The translations under genes and the position numbers were made by a program. The notes below the pieces were generated by a model. It was not told the DNA's origin and did no database searches. It worked only from the letters and a program-made list of their open reading frames with translations. This document shows positions 34,626 through 43,187 of a DNA stretch of 43,187 bases, one piece after another. This stretch comes from an uncultured Bacteroidales bacterium (GTDB lineage: Bacteria > Bacteroidota > Bacteroidia > Bacteroidales > Paludibacteraceae), in NCBI GenBank assembly GCA_902774075.1, contig CACYGT010000030.1, positions 1 to 43,187 on the forward strand. Reading direction: 5' to 3'. Within the stretch, counting starts at the first letter, position 1, and the number at the start of each line of letters is the position of its first letter.

Positions 34626-36008
34626 TTATTGGATAGCCCCGCCAAGGGCGATATAAAGGCCGATGAGGGCTTTGGCGCCATCGTAGAGGTTCTCTGCCTC
34701 ATTGAGTTGGGCGGAGAGAAGCGACTCTTGTGCGGTGAGTACCTCGATATAGCTGGCCTTACCGGCGTTCATCAACTCGTGTGTGCCGTCATACGCATCT
34801 TGCAGCACGACCACCTGACGCTTGTAGAGTTGATCCTTATCCTTAGCTACCTGACAGTCGGCGAGTGCCTCGTTGACTTGGTTGCCGGCATCAATGACCG
34901 TCTGGACATAAGAACCCAGTTTCTCCTCCTGGTTGAGTTTGGCGATCTTGAGTTGTGCCTGCAGTTTGCCTTGTGCGAAGATCGGTTGCGTCAGCGATGC
35001 CAATGCTTTGAGCAACATAGCACCCGGATCCGCGCCGCTCTCGCCGATCCACCCGAGGATGCCTTGCAGCGAGAACGAAGGGAAGAATTGCGAGCGGGCC
35101 AGTGCCGTGTTATAGAAAGCCTCAGCCAAGGCTTGGTCGGCCATCTTGATATCCGGACGGTTCTCCAGCAATGTTGCGGGCACGCCCGTTCCGAAACGCT
35201 CCGGCAGACGATATTCGCCCCATTTATGGCGTGCAATAGGTTGCGGCGTCATGCGCAGCAACCGACACATTGCGTTCTCGGCCGAGAGAATACTGCGTTT
35301 GGTGTCAAAGATCTGTAGCTTGACGTCCATACACGAACTCTCCATCTGGTTGACTGCCGTCGAGTATGCCTGACCGTTTTCCCACAAAGCTTTCTCTGTC
35401 TCTAAAGACTCGTTCCAGAGACTGTCCGTTTGGATGAGCACCTCAAGTTCTTTATCGAGCATGAGCAGTTGAAAATAATACTGCGCAACGGTCGCGATGA
35501 TGTTAGCTTGTGTCGCTTGGCGGGATGCCTGCGCTTGTTCCAAAACAGCCTTTGCTTTGCGTTTATTAACAGTTACCGAACCGGATATGCCGATGTTCCA
35601 ATCGAGTTGGAGCGGAAGGTTATAGGAATAGCCCAAACCCGTGCCGCTACCGGCGGTGCCGAACATCTTCGTAGAGATGCTCGCCTGCGGATTCAAGCTG
35701 AGCGAAGGCAGGTACGCCAACTTGGCGGCTTTGAGCGAAGCCTGCGCCTGCTCTACCGCAATACGTGCTTCCTCCAAGTCGGTGTTACGCACCAACGCCG
35801 AGTCGATGAGATTTTGGAGCAAGGGGTCCGTAAAGAACTCCCGCCACGAGATCGAGGCAATGGAAGAGTCGTTCAATGCCACCTGAGCGATCGAATCACC
35901 CGAGCCGAATAAGTCCTGCGGTGCTTCGTCCTGCGACTTGTATTTCTTGTATACGCCGCAAGAACTCAGTACCAAAGCGGCTAAAACTATATAGATATAC
36001 TTTCTCAT
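34626..36008 (-). CDS. RND efflux outer-membrane channel lipoprotein (OprM/NodT family)
   Basis: A 460-residue TolC-like outer-membrane factor. It has a lipoprotein signal (Cys17 in VLSSCG) and two repeats of the outer membrane efflux protein domain, seen as paired long helices (NTDLEEARIAVEQAQASLKA near 95-115; QAKLEIAK-like and LTAQESLLSAQLNEAENLYD near the end) and strand segments such as YLPSLSLNPQ and FFPSFSLQGILG. It forms the exit duct of a tripartite pump with the two genes upstream. Its ATG overlaps the stop of the permease gene by 4 nt (ATGA), indicating translational coupling. Confidence 0.93.
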   Translation of the reverse strand: MRKYIYIVLAALVLSSCGVYKKYKSQDEAPQDLFGSGDSIAQVALNDSSIASISWREFFTDPLLQNLIDSALVRNTDLEEARIAVEQAQASLKAAKLAYLPSLSLNPQASISTKMFGTAGSGTGLGYSYNLPLQLDWNIGISGSVTVNKRKAKAVLEQAQASRQATQANIIATVAQYYFQLLMLDKELEVLIQTDSLWNESLETEKALWENGQAYSTAVNQMESSCMDVKLQIFDTKRSILSAENAMCRLLRMTPQPIARHKWGEYRLPERFGTGVPATLLENRPDIKMADQALAEAFYNTALARSQFFPSFSLQGILGWIGESGADPGAMLLKALASLTQPIFAQGKLQAQLKIAKLNQEEKLGSYVQTVIDAGNQVNEALADCQVAKDKDQLYKRQVVVLQDAYDGTHELMNAGKASYIEVLTAQESLLSAQLNEAENLYDGAKALIGLYIALGGAIQ

Positions 36009-39000
36009 TTTGTTTCCTCCTTTCCTTCTTGTACCGGACTTCCGTTAACTTTCTCTTCGAGTGTTTGGAAGATGATGAAGAAGGCCGGTGTCACAAACAG
36101 CAATGCGAGTGTACCGACAGACATACCTCCTACGACACCAAGTGCCAACGCACGGTTACCATTCGCACCGGCTCCGCCTTCTATAATCAACGGAATCATA
36201 CCGGCGATCATGGTGATGACGGTCATGAGGATCGGACGCAGACGTTCTTTACATGCCTCGAATGCAGCATCTACAATAGAGAGTCCTTGTTTGCGTCGCT
36301 CGCTTGCGAACTCAGTAATAAGGATGGCCGTCTTAGCAAGCAGACCGATCAACATGATCACACCGGTCTGCAGATAGACGTTGTTCTCCATTCCCGGATA
36401 GCCCAATTTGTTACCGATATACGAGAAGAGGAACGAACCCATCAAACCGAACGGAACGGACAAGAGGACCGCAAACGGGGTGAGCCACGAGTTATAGAGC
36501 GAACCGAGGATGAGGTAGATCAAGATGACGCATATCAAATAGATAATAAGCGTCGTATTACTCTTCGTACTGGAAGCCACCTCACGCGACATCGAGCCGT
36601 ATTCATAGGAGCAGTACGACGGCATATTATCTTTAAAGACCTCGGCGATAGCTTGTTGCGCCTGCGCCTCCGAGTAACCGCTCGCCGCCGTTACGGAGCA
36701 GGAGATCGATTGGAAGAGGTTGAAGTGGTTCTGTGAAGACGAGCCGACGATCTCTTCGAGCGTCACGAACTGCGAGAGCGGTGCCATCTTATTGTTTGCT
36801 ACCTTGATATACATATTGTTCAGCGAGGACGGATCGAGACGGTATTCGGGCGCCGCACCGACCATGATATTATAGACCTTACTGAACTGGTTGAAGTTAC
36901 CTACATACGAACCGCCGCAGTACGCGCCGAGGGTGTTGAGCACCGACTTAGCCGTTGTTCCGGCACGCTCGCACTGCACAGGATCGACATGCACTTTGTA
37001 TTTGGGGAAACGCTCCGAGAAGGTGGACATCGCGCTGGCGATCTCCGGACGCTCCATCAGTTTGACCATGAGCGCATTGGTCTTGTTTCCGAAATCAGAG
37101 AAGTCGCCGTCGCTCTTATCCTGCACCTGCAGGTCAATCGAGTTGGACGTACCGTATCCTGGAATCTGAGGCATCTGGAAGGGCAACACCTGTGCGTTCT
37201 TAATTGACAAACAATCAAAGTAGAATCGATACATGACATTGTCAATATAATGTTCATTGCCCTTACGGTCATCCCAATTCTTGAGACGAATGATGAGCGA
37301 TGCATAACTCGATCCGTTGGACGAGAGAAGACCATATCCGCTTACCAGACCGTAACTCTCCATCTCCGGAATGGCTTTCACTTTCTCTTCTACCTGCTTC
37401 ATGATCTCCGCGTTCTCATGAAGCGTGGAGCCTTCCGGCATACGCACCTCACACATGATCACACCTTGGTCTTCCTGCGGAACCAGACCCGAAGGCAGGA
37501 TCTTCATAAAGAGCACGAACAACACAGCAGCAACCGCTAACAAAGCGAATGACAGGGCAGGGCGCTTCAGATATTTCTGCACCGCGCCTTGGTACTTGTT
37601 CAGGATGGCATTGTAACTGGCTTCATAAGCGATCTTAGTATAGTAGTCAATACCCTTCCATTTCTTACCCTCAGCCACCTCCTCGTTGGGACGCATCAGG
37701 ATGGCACAGAGTGCCGGACAGAGCACGAGCGCGCAGACACAAGAGAGGCCTACCGAACCGGCGAGGGTTACACCGAACTGGGTAAAGAAGGTACCCGACG
37801 TACCGCTCATGAAGGTCACAGGGATGAACACCGCCATGAACACAAGCGTACAGGAGATAACGGCCGTCGATACTTCGCTTAAGGCCTCGCGGGTAGCCTG
37901 CGCAGCTTTGTCTTTGGGTGAGCCCTGCATCTTACCGGTCTCCAGTTTGGCCATCACGGCTTCGACGACGACGATGGCATCATCGACGACCGTACCGATG
38001 GCGAGCACCAGTCCGAAGAGCGTGATGATATTGAGCGAGAAGCCCGCTACCTGCACGATTGCAAACGTACCGAGCAAGGACACGATGATCGAGATAGACG
38101 GGATAAGGGTTGCTTTCCAGTTCTGCAAGAAGAAATAAACGACCAGAATCACCAGAAGGATGGCGATGATAAGGGTCTCGACAACGTTGTGGATAGCGGC
38201 ATAGAGGAAGTCATCGCTGGTCTCGAGGATCACAAACTCCAGGCCGGCCGGCAGACTCGGTTTGAGACTTTCGTAGAGCTCATTAATCTCCTGGTTAACC
38301 AGAGTAGCATTCGCTCCCGGCGACTGATTAATGAGATAGAACACACCGGGCATACCGTCCATGTCAGAGGTCATGGTGTAGGCCTTTGCACCGATCTCTA
38401 TCGTAGCTACATCGCGCAGGTAGAGGACGTTACTATTATCCTGCGTACGAAGAACGATATTCTCAAACTCCTCGATGGACTTGAGCGTACCTTTGTACTC
38501 CATCGGGTACTGGTATGCATTCTCAGACTGCTGACCAAGCGTACCGGTAGAAGTCACGAAACTCTGCGCCTGAATAGCAGAAGAGACGTCGTCCGGTTCG
38601 AGTCCGTACTGTGCCATCACGTCGGGTTTCAACCATACACGCAGGGCGTAGGTGTTACCCAAGTTGCTGACGTTACCTACGCCTGAGATACGAAGCAGTC
38701 GAGGCTTGACGTTGATGTCAATATAGTTGGATATGAAGTCTGCGTCGTACTTACCGTCGGTTGATTTGATACCGGCAATCTGCAGGATACTATTCTGACG
38801 TTTGCTCACCGTCACGCCGGTTTGAATCACATCACTCGGCAACAATGCCTCAGCCTGCGACACGCGGTTCTGAACGTTCACCGCCGCCATATCCGGGTCA
38901 GTACCCTGCTTAAAATAGACGGTGATGGATACGTCACCTGTGGAAGAGGCGGTAGCGGTCATGTAGGTCATGTCCTGCACACCGTTGATCTGCTCTTCCA

Positions 39001-39196
39001 GCGGTCGGATGACAGAGGTCATACACGTATTGGCGTCCGCGCCCGAGTAGGAAGTCGTCACTTCCACGGTCGGCGGTGCGATATTCGGATACTGCTCCAC
39101 CGGCAAGGTATTGAGGCATATATATCCGACGAGCATGATGACAAGGGCAATGGATATTGCCATCACGCTTCGCTTAATAAAGATATTCTCTTTCAT
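36005..39196 (-). CDS. RND multidrug efflux permease (HAE1, AcrB/MexB family)
   Basis: A 1063-residue inner-membrane proton-driven pump with the two-fold RND architecture: an N-terminal membrane helix (MAISIALVIMLVGYICL), a porter loop beginning LPVEQYPNIAPPTVEVTTSY, helices 2-6, a second porter loop and helices 8-12. TM4 carries the paired Asp of the proton relay in AIGTVVDDAIVVVEAV, and the conserved Lys of TM10 is in LLAKTAILITEF. GGMSVGTLALLFVTPAFF near the C-terminus is also typical. Substrates cannot be predicted. The gene lies 1 nt after the adaptor gene, so adaptor, permease and channel form one operon. Confidence 0.95.
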   Translation of the reverse strand: MKENIFIKRSVMAISIALVIMLVGYICLNTLPVEQYPNIAPPTVEVTTSYSGADANTCMTSVIRPLEEQINGVQDMTYMTATASSTGDVSITVYFKQGTDPDMAAVNVQNRVSQAEALLPSDVIQTGVTVSKRQNSILQIAGIKSTDGKYDADFISNYIDINVKPRLLRISGVGNVSNLGNTYALRVWLKPDVMAQYGLEPDDVSSAIQAQSFVTSTGTLGQQSENAYQYPMEYKGTLKSIEEFENIVLRTQDNSNVLYLRDVATIEIGAKAYTMTSDMDGMPGVFYLINQSPGANATLVNQEINELYESLKPSLPAGLEFVILETSDDFLYAAIHNVVETLIIAILLVILVVYFFLQNWKATLIPSISIIVSLLGTFAIVQVAGFSLNIITLFGLVLAIGTVVDDAIVVVEAVMAKLETGKMQGSPKDKAAQATREALSEVSTAVISCTLVFMAVFIPVTFMSGTSGTFFTQFGVTLAGSVGLSCVCALVLCPALCAILMRPNEEVAEGKKWKGIDYYTKIAYEASYNAILNKYQGAVQKYLKRPALSFALLAVAAVLFVLFMKILPSGLVPQEDQGVIMCEVRMPEGSTLHENAEIMKQVEEKVKAIPEMESYGLVSGYGLLSSNGSSYASLIIRLKNWDDRKGNEHYIDNVMYRFYFDCLSIKNAQVLPFQMPQIPGYGTSNSIDLQVQDKSDGDFSDFGNKTNALMVKLMERPEIASAMSTFSERFPKYKVHVDPVQCERAGTTAKSVLNTLGAYCGGSYVGNFNQFSKVYNIMVGAAPEYRLDPSSLNNMYIKVANNKMAPLSQFVTLEEIVGSSSQNHFNLFQSISCSVTAASGYSEAQAQQAIAEVFKDNMPSYCSYEYGSMSREVASSTKSNTTLIIYLICVILIYLILGSLYNSWLTPFAVLLSVPFGLMGSFLFSYIGNKLGYPGMENNVYLQTGVIMLIGLLAKTAILITEFASERRKQGLSIVDAAFEACKERLRPILMTVITMIAGMIPLIIEGGAGANGNRALALGVVGGMSVGTLALLFVTPAFFIIFQTLEEKVNGSPVQEGKEETK

Positions 39197-39197
39197 A

Positions 39198-40280
39198 TCA
39201 GAAAATCACTCTTTGTCCTTCAACCAAGTTATTCGCGCCTACGGTAACAATTTCGTCACCTACTTCCAGACCTTCGGTCACGACTAAGTCACGGTCGGAA
39301 CTGATGTTTGCGGTTTTGACAATGACACTGGTGACACAGCTGTCCGGGCCTACTTTGTACGCCAGCGATTTGTTCTGCAACTTCACGATCGCGTTCTGCG
39401 GAACAACCATCACGTCTTTGACGTCAATCGGAATAACGACTGTACCCTGGACACCGGAATAGAGCACTCCGTTAGGATTGGGGAACGTAGCCTTGCAAGT
39501 CAGCGCACCTGTCGTACGATCCACCGTACCGGTGATACTGGTGATACGACCTTTCATCGAATACGCATCGCCGTTCTTGAAGAGAAAGCTCACATCCGGC
39601 ATAGCGGCTAACATCTTCTCGGAATTTTTGGCTTCTTCCTCTGTACGCTCCGCCAGGATCGACTCGCTTACGGAGAACTCCGCGTACATCTTCGCGTTAC
39701 CACTGACCATCGTCAGATACGTCCCGGACGAAACCTGGTCACCGGCATAGACAGGTATCGAACCGATGACACCGGATACCGGAGCCGTGATGGTACAGTA
39801 ACCGAGGTTGACGCGAGCGCGGTTAGCCGTTGCTCTATACTGCGCCGCAGAAGCCTTGGCTTGCTTGTATTGGTTCTCTGCGTTATCGAGCACGTACTTA
39901 CTTACGATCTTTTTCTCGTACAGGTTTTTGTTGCTCTCATACTCCAACAGCGCACTACTCTCTTGTGCCTCAGCAGCCAACAGATTAGCCTCAGCGGACT
40001 CGAGTTCGAGTTGTGCATCACGGCTATCGATACGGAAGAGCACGTCGCCTTTCTTGACCTGCTGACCTTCGGTGATACACACCTCCATCAACTGACCGCT
40101 GATCTGCGGAGTGATGGTTACGTCGGCGGTACCTTTGAGGGTAGCACTGAACTTCAGCGGCACCGAGATGTCGCTTTTGCTGATCGTCATGGTTTCATAC
40201 GATGTCTGAACGATCGTAGGAGCGCTCCCTCCGCATGCCGTCAAGATAACGGCAATTACAAATAGAAGATTTTTTTTCAT
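39198..40280 (-). CDS. RND efflux periplasmic adaptor lipoprotein (AcrA/MexA family)
   Basis: A 360-residue membrane-fusion protein. The lipoprotein signal (Cys16 in ILTACGG) anchors it in the inner membrane. A biotinyl/lipoyl-like half (GQLMEVCITEGQQVKKGDVL), an alpha-hairpin with Ala/Glu-rich coiled coil (ESAEANLLAAEAQESSALLE to QYKQAKASAAQYRATANRAR) and the second half (APVSGVIGSIPVYAGDQVSSG) follow in the usual order, then the beta-barrel and membrane-proximal domains. It joins the permease to the outer-membrane channel. The gap to pfkA upstream is 46 nt and I saw no consensus promoter in it, so read-through from upstream is possible. Confidence 0.94.
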   Translation of the reverse strand: MKKNLLFVIAVILTACGGSAPTIVQTSYETMTISKSDISVPLKFSATLKGTADVTITPQISGQLMEVCITEGQQVKKGDVLFRIDSRDAQLELESAEANLLAAEAQESSALLEYESNKNLYEKKIVSKYVLDNAENQYKQAKASAAQYRATANRARVNLGYCTITAPVSGVIGSIPVYAGDQVSSGTYLTMVSGNAKMYAEFSVSESILAERTEEEAKNSEKMLAAMPDVSFLFKNGDAYSMKGRITSITGTVDRTTGALTCKATFPNPNGVLYSGVQGTVVIPIDVKDVMVVPQNAIVKLQNKSLAYKVGPDSCVTSVIVKTANISSDRDLVVTEGLEVGDEIVTVGANNLVEGQRVIF

Positions 40281-40326
40281 TGTTATATTAGAGATTGTTT
40301 AATTTCGTCGTTTCGATTCTTTTAAC

Positions 40327-41301
40327 TTAGATACTCAATACGGACATAGCTTGCCAGGAGTCTTCCTTGATATCTTTCTTCTGGTGGATCGCTTTGCTTA
40401 GCGGTACAAGTACGATGTCATCGTTCTGGATACCTACCATGACGTTGCGTTGGCCGTCCACCACGGCTTGTACAGCCGCTACTCCCATGCGCGAAGCAAG
40501 AATACGATCGTAAGCCGAAGGACTACCCCCACGCTGCAAGTGACCTAATACCGTCACGCGGGTAGAGTATTCGGGATGTTCTTTCTCGATGATCTTAGCT
40601 ACCGCAGCCGCTCCTCCTTCTACAGCATGCTCCTGAACGAGCACGATAGACGAGTTCTTGGATTTACGACGGCCGCTACCGATGGCTTCCTCTATCTGCT
40701 CCTTTACGGATCTACGTTCCGGAATGATAGCGGCCTCACAGCCTCCGGCAATAGCCGCGTTGAGCGTCAGAAAGCCGGCATCACGACCCATGACCTCTAC
40801 GAGGAACACACGTTCGTGCGAGGTAGCGGTATCACGCAGTTTATCAATGCACTCGGTGATGGTACCGAGCGAAGTGTCATAACCTATCGTAGCGTCTGTA
40901 CCCCACAGGTCATTATCGATCGTTCCGGGGATACCGATGACCGGTACATCGAACTCTTGTGCCAAAGCACGACCTCCTGTAAACGTACCGTCTCCGCCGA
41001 TGACGATCAAGGCATCGATATGCTCGCGTTGCAAGGTCTCGTAAGCTTGTTTACGCCCTTCCGGTTCTTTAAACTCCGGGCAACGAGCGGACTTGATGAT
41101 CGTTCCGCCGCGCTGGATAATACCCGACACGTCTTGTGTTGTAAAGGTTTTTACCTCGCCGTCAATAAGGCCTTTATAACCGCGATAGATGGCTTTCACT
41201 TCTAATCCTTGCGCAATTCCTGCACGCGTTACCGCGCGAATAGCTGCGTTCATTCCCGGGGCATCTCCGCCGGAAGTAAGTACTCCGATTGTCTTTATCA
41301 T
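40327..41301 (-). CDS. pfkA: ATP-dependent 6-phosphofructokinase
   Basis: A 324-residue glycolytic kinase converting fructose-6-phosphate to fructose-1,6-bisphosphate. The start is at [20 protein letters not shown]; the longer open frame upstream overlaps the esterase gene and has no similarity. ATP site: GGDGT (102-106). Catalytic base: Asp129 in PGTIDND. The Gly residues in GGDGT and PGTID are the ATP-type residues, as opposed to Asp/Lys in pyrophosphate enzymes. The substrate segment EVMGRDAGF and the C-terminal [15 protein letters not shown] are present. Length matches the E. coli PfkA type. It follows the esterase gene by 19 nt. Confidence 0.96.
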   Translation of the reverse strand: MIKTIGVLTSGGDAPGMNAAIRAVTRAGIAQGLEVKAIYRGYKGLIDGEVKTFTTQDVSGIIQRGGTIIKSARCPEFKEPEGRKQAYETLQREHIDALIVIGGDGTFTGGRALAQEFDVPVIGIPGTIDNDLWGTDATIGYDTSLGTITECIDKLRDTATSHERVFLVEVMGRDAGFLTLNAAIAGGCEAAIIPERRSVKEQIEEAIGSGRRKSKNSSIVLVQEHAVEGGAAAVAKIIEKEHPEYSTRVTVLGHLQRGGSPSAYDRILASRMGVAAVQAVVDGQRNVMVGIQNDDIVLVPLSKAIHQKKDIKEDSWQAMSVLSI

Positions 41302-41320
41302 AGGTATTTTGTTTGTTAAC

Positions 41321-42061
41321 TTAGTGAAAGAGTTTGGGCAGGAAACGCGTGATATAATCCTGCCAGTTGGGCCATGTATGGCCGCCGACACTTTCGTAAT
41401 AGGTATATTCGTAATGGTTCTCGTCCAACCATTTGCGATAGGCTTGGAAGGAGTCATAAAGAAAGTCCTCGTTGCCGATAGCAAGCCAGAAGAGTTTGGG
41501 TCTCGTGGGCGCCTGATGCACGAAAGTTGCGGCGGAGAACATACCCACATAGGCAAACTGGCCGTTGAGTACCGAACTGACGCGCATCGTGTGATAGCCG
41601 CCCATAGACAGACCGGCAATAGCCCGTTGCTCAGGGTTCGCACTGATGCTGTACTTACTCTCCGCTTCCGTCATAAACGCTGCGAAGTTAGCCTCCCATT
41701 CACCGGTCGTCGCGTTGGCCAATTCCTCTTCGTAAGTCGGTCTGCTCGGACAGTTATCGGGCATAATAACGACCATCTCCTTTACTTCGTCCAGACGTAA
41801 CAACGAGTCCATGATCGGCAATAAAGCGCCCTTCTCTTCCCAATCGTTCTCATTGCCCCACATACCGTGCTGGAGATAGAGGACCGGGAAGATTTCTTTG
41901 TTGGCCCGTTTGGCGTACTCATGCGGCAGATAGACACGACAAGGCACGCCGCAAAGCGTGTCTCTCTCTACTGTACCTACCTGATGAATGACTTTCTCCG
42001 GTGTGCAGGAAAGCAGACCGAAGAGTGTGACAGAAAGGAAGAACAGGATCGATTTTTTCAT
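41321..42061 (-). CDS. Secreted esterase, Esterase D / CE1-like alpha/beta hydrolase
   Basis: A 246-residue lipoprotein-like hydrolase (signal [19 protein letters not shown], Cys19). The alpha/beta fold shows an oxyanion segment [14 protein letters not shown] (61-74), nucleophile Ser152 in [10 protein letters not shown], a candidate acid near GNED (197-200) and His228 in [10 protein letters not shown]. This places it in the putative esterase family (PF00756) that includes CE1 acetyl-xylan and feruloyl esterases, so it may strip acyl groups from plant polysaccharides, although substrate is unknown. The start is set at the signal peptide; a longer frame runs into trxB. It is wedged between trxB (2 nt) and pfkA (19 nt), both cytoplasmic housekeeping genes. 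Confidence 0.85.
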   Translation of the reverse strand: MKKSILFFLSVTLFGLLSCTPEKVIHQVGTVERDTLCGVPCRVYLPHEYAKRANKEIFPVLYLQHGMWGNENDWEEKGALLPIMDSLLRLDEVKEMVVIMPDNCPSRPTYEEELANATTGEWEANFAAFMTEAESKYSISANPEQRAIAGLSMGGYHTMRVSSVLNGQFAYVGMFSAATFVHQAPTRPKLFWLAIGNEDFLYDSFQAYRKWLDENHYEYTYYESVGGHTWPNWQDYITRFLPKLFH

Positions 42062-42063
42062 CT

Positions 42064-42993
42064 TTATAACGATTTGATGTATTTGTCTGCTTCGATAGCG
42101 GCTTTCGCACCCGAACCGGCTGCCACGATGGCCTGACGATAATGCGGGTCGGCACAATCACCAGCTGCGAACACACCCGGTACATTCGTGCGCGGACTGT
42201 CTCCGTCTACGAGGATATAACCCTCTGCATCGCGCTTGAGATAGTCCTTGAAGAGCTCGGTATTGGGGTGATGGCCGATAGCCAAGAAGAAACCGTCGAT
42301 AGCAATATGACGTTGTTCCTCGTCGGGTTCGCCTTTGCGGTATATGAGGTCCGCGCCTTGTACCTTGCCTTCACCCGTCAGTTGGAGCGTGTTATGCTCA
42401 AAGAGCACTTCGATCTTGGGATTATTGAGCACGCGATCTTGCATCACGGCCGATGCACGCAGGAAAGGTTTGCGAACGATCATATACACTTTTTCGCAAA
42501 GACCGGCCAGGTACGAAGCTTCTTCGCAGGCCGTATCTCCACCGCCGACAACAGCTACGGTCTTCTTGCGATAGAAGAAACCGTCACAAGTAGCACACGC
42601 ACTCACGCCGCGACCGCGATAGGTGCGCTCGGATTCGAGGCCAAGGTACTTGGCAGACGCACCGGTAGCGATGATGACCGCGTCGGCTTCGTATTCGATC
42701 TCGTCCTCGACGATCACTTTCTTCGGGCTTACAGAGAAGTCCACTTTGGTCACGATGCCGGAGACGAACTGGGTACCGAAACGCTCGGCCTGACGACGCA
42801 TGTCATCCATCATTGTGAAGGGTTCAACGCCGTCCGGATACCCAGGGAAGTTCTCCACTTCGGTCGTGGTCGTCAGTTGGCCTCCCAATTGAGGACCTTC
42901 GATAAGCACAGGTGCGAGGTTCGCACGGGAAGCATATATAGCGGCCGTGTAACCGGCAGGGCCGGAGCCGATAATTAAGCATTTAACTTTCAT
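42064..42993 (-). CDS. trxB: Thioredoxin-disulfide reductase
   Basis: A 309-residue flavoenzyme that passes electrons from NADPH to thioredoxin in the cytoplasm. It has FAD-binding GSGPAGYTAAIYASRA (9-24), GGQLTTTTEVENFPGYPDG, the redox-active CATC (133-136) in GVSACATCDGFFY, NADPH-binding VVGGGDTACEEA and the C-terminal FAD motif GVFAAGDCADPHYRQAIVAAGSG. Length and order are standard. Its ATG overlaps the stop codon of the upstream LolA-like gene by 4 nt (ATGA). Confidence 0.97.
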   Translation of the reverse strand: MKVKCLIIGSGPAGYTAAIYASRANLAPVLIEGPQLGGQLTTTTEVENFPGYPDGVEPFTMMDDMRRQAERFGTQFVSGIVTKVDFSVSPKKVIVEDEIEYEADAVIIATGASAKYLGLESERTYRGRGVSACATCDGFFYRKKTVAVVGGGDTACEEASYLAGLCEKVYMIVRKPFLRASAVMQDRVLNNPKIEVLFEHNTLQLTGEGKVQGADLIYRKGEPDEEQRHIAIDGFFLAIGHHPNTELFKDYLKRDAEGYILVDGDSPRTNVPGVFAAGDCADPHYRQAIVAAGSGAKAAIEADKYIKSL

Positions 42994-43187
42994 AAGCGCA
43001 TGTCATTGATGTACGTATCCTTGTCAGGAGTCAATACATATTCTTGTGGGGTTGTTATAAATGTTGGTTCTTTGAGTTTGAGCGTCGATATTTTCTTGCC
43101 CTCTTTGATCTCCACGAGTAGCGGCATCAGGTCGGCGTTCCGCACACGCAGTGTGAAGCGGTTGATGCCGATGGACTGATCCTTCGG
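42990..43187 (-). CDS. LolA-like outer-membrane lipoprotein carrier, C-terminal part (truncated by window edge)
   Basis: The last 65 codons of a leftward gene are visible, ending with TGA inside the trxB start. The residues (INRFTLRV, PLLVEIKEGKKISTLKL, then YVLTPDKDTYINDMRL) fit the C-terminal strands of LolA-type periplasmic lipoprotein carriers in Bacteroidota, which end in a similar Asp-x-Arg motif. From established knowledge, lolA next to trxB is a common Bacteroidales arrangement. The N-terminus lies outside the window, so the call is moderate. Confidence 0.6.
   Translation of the reverse strand, partial: PKDQSIGINRFTLRVRNADLMPLLVEIKEGKKISTLKLKEPTFITTPQEYVLTPDKDTYINDMRL

Noticed and set aside
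41302-41643. N-terminal extension of phosphofructokinase
   Set aside because: The extra 114 residues are antisense-like, overlap the esterase gene in another frame and have no similarity to the family, whose N-terminus is [13 protein letters not shown].

Overview
The window looks like chromosomal DNA of a member of the Bacteroidales (Bacteroidota). The evidence is a SusC/SusD pair, many Bacteroidota-type lipoprotein signal peptides, and at least eight promoters with the Bacteroidota pattern (-33 TTTG or close, about 20 nt, then TAnnTTTG). The secreted amylases share a C-terminal tail resembling a sorting domain, which suggests a lineage with a type IX secretion system (Prevotella/Paludibacter-like rather than Bacteroides). 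The last point is inference.

Layout. 1-1090: a truncated membrane protein and an isoprenylcysteine-methyltransferase-like membrane protein. 1113-1391: tRNA-Asp with leader, promoter and terminator. 1441-2661: a PLP-dependent histidine-decarboxylase-like enzyme that unexpectedly has a signal peptide. 2760-17777: a beta-glucan/cello-oligosaccharide locus. A GH3 beta-glucosidase lipoprotein is read rightwards, convergent with a leftward operon of GH94 cellobiose phosphorylase, GH5 endoglucanase, SusC, SusD, a surface glycan-binding lipoprotein, a GPH-type sugar permease and a GH9 endoglucanase that is disrupted. 17945-18802: a divergent AraC-type regulator, probably of this operon. SusCD and the surface lipoproteins would capture and cut beta-glucan. 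The permease would bring cellobiose into the cytoplasm, where GH94 phosphorolyses it.

18814-20129: two tandem deoxynucleoside kinases. 20114-32288: a starch-degrading cluster without SusC/D. It holds three tandem paralogous GH13 alpha-amylases, a small non-catalytic protein that shares their N-terminal module, a large protein built from repeated carbohydrate-binding-like modules (broken here by four frame-disrupting lesions), and a further multidomain GH13 enzyme. All six end in the same short C-terminal motif, so they probably leave the cell by one route and may act together on starch.

32456-33428: tRNA modification enzyme TrmO, divergent from tRNA-Phe, followed by a terminator. 33444-43187: a tightly packed leftward gene string: LolA-like carrier (cut by the window edge), thioredoxin reductase, a secreted esterase, phosphofructokinase, an RND tripartite efflux system and a GH105 lipoprotein.

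No stretch over 300 bp lacks a gene. I saw no CRISPR array, insertion sequence, integrase or rRNA gene.
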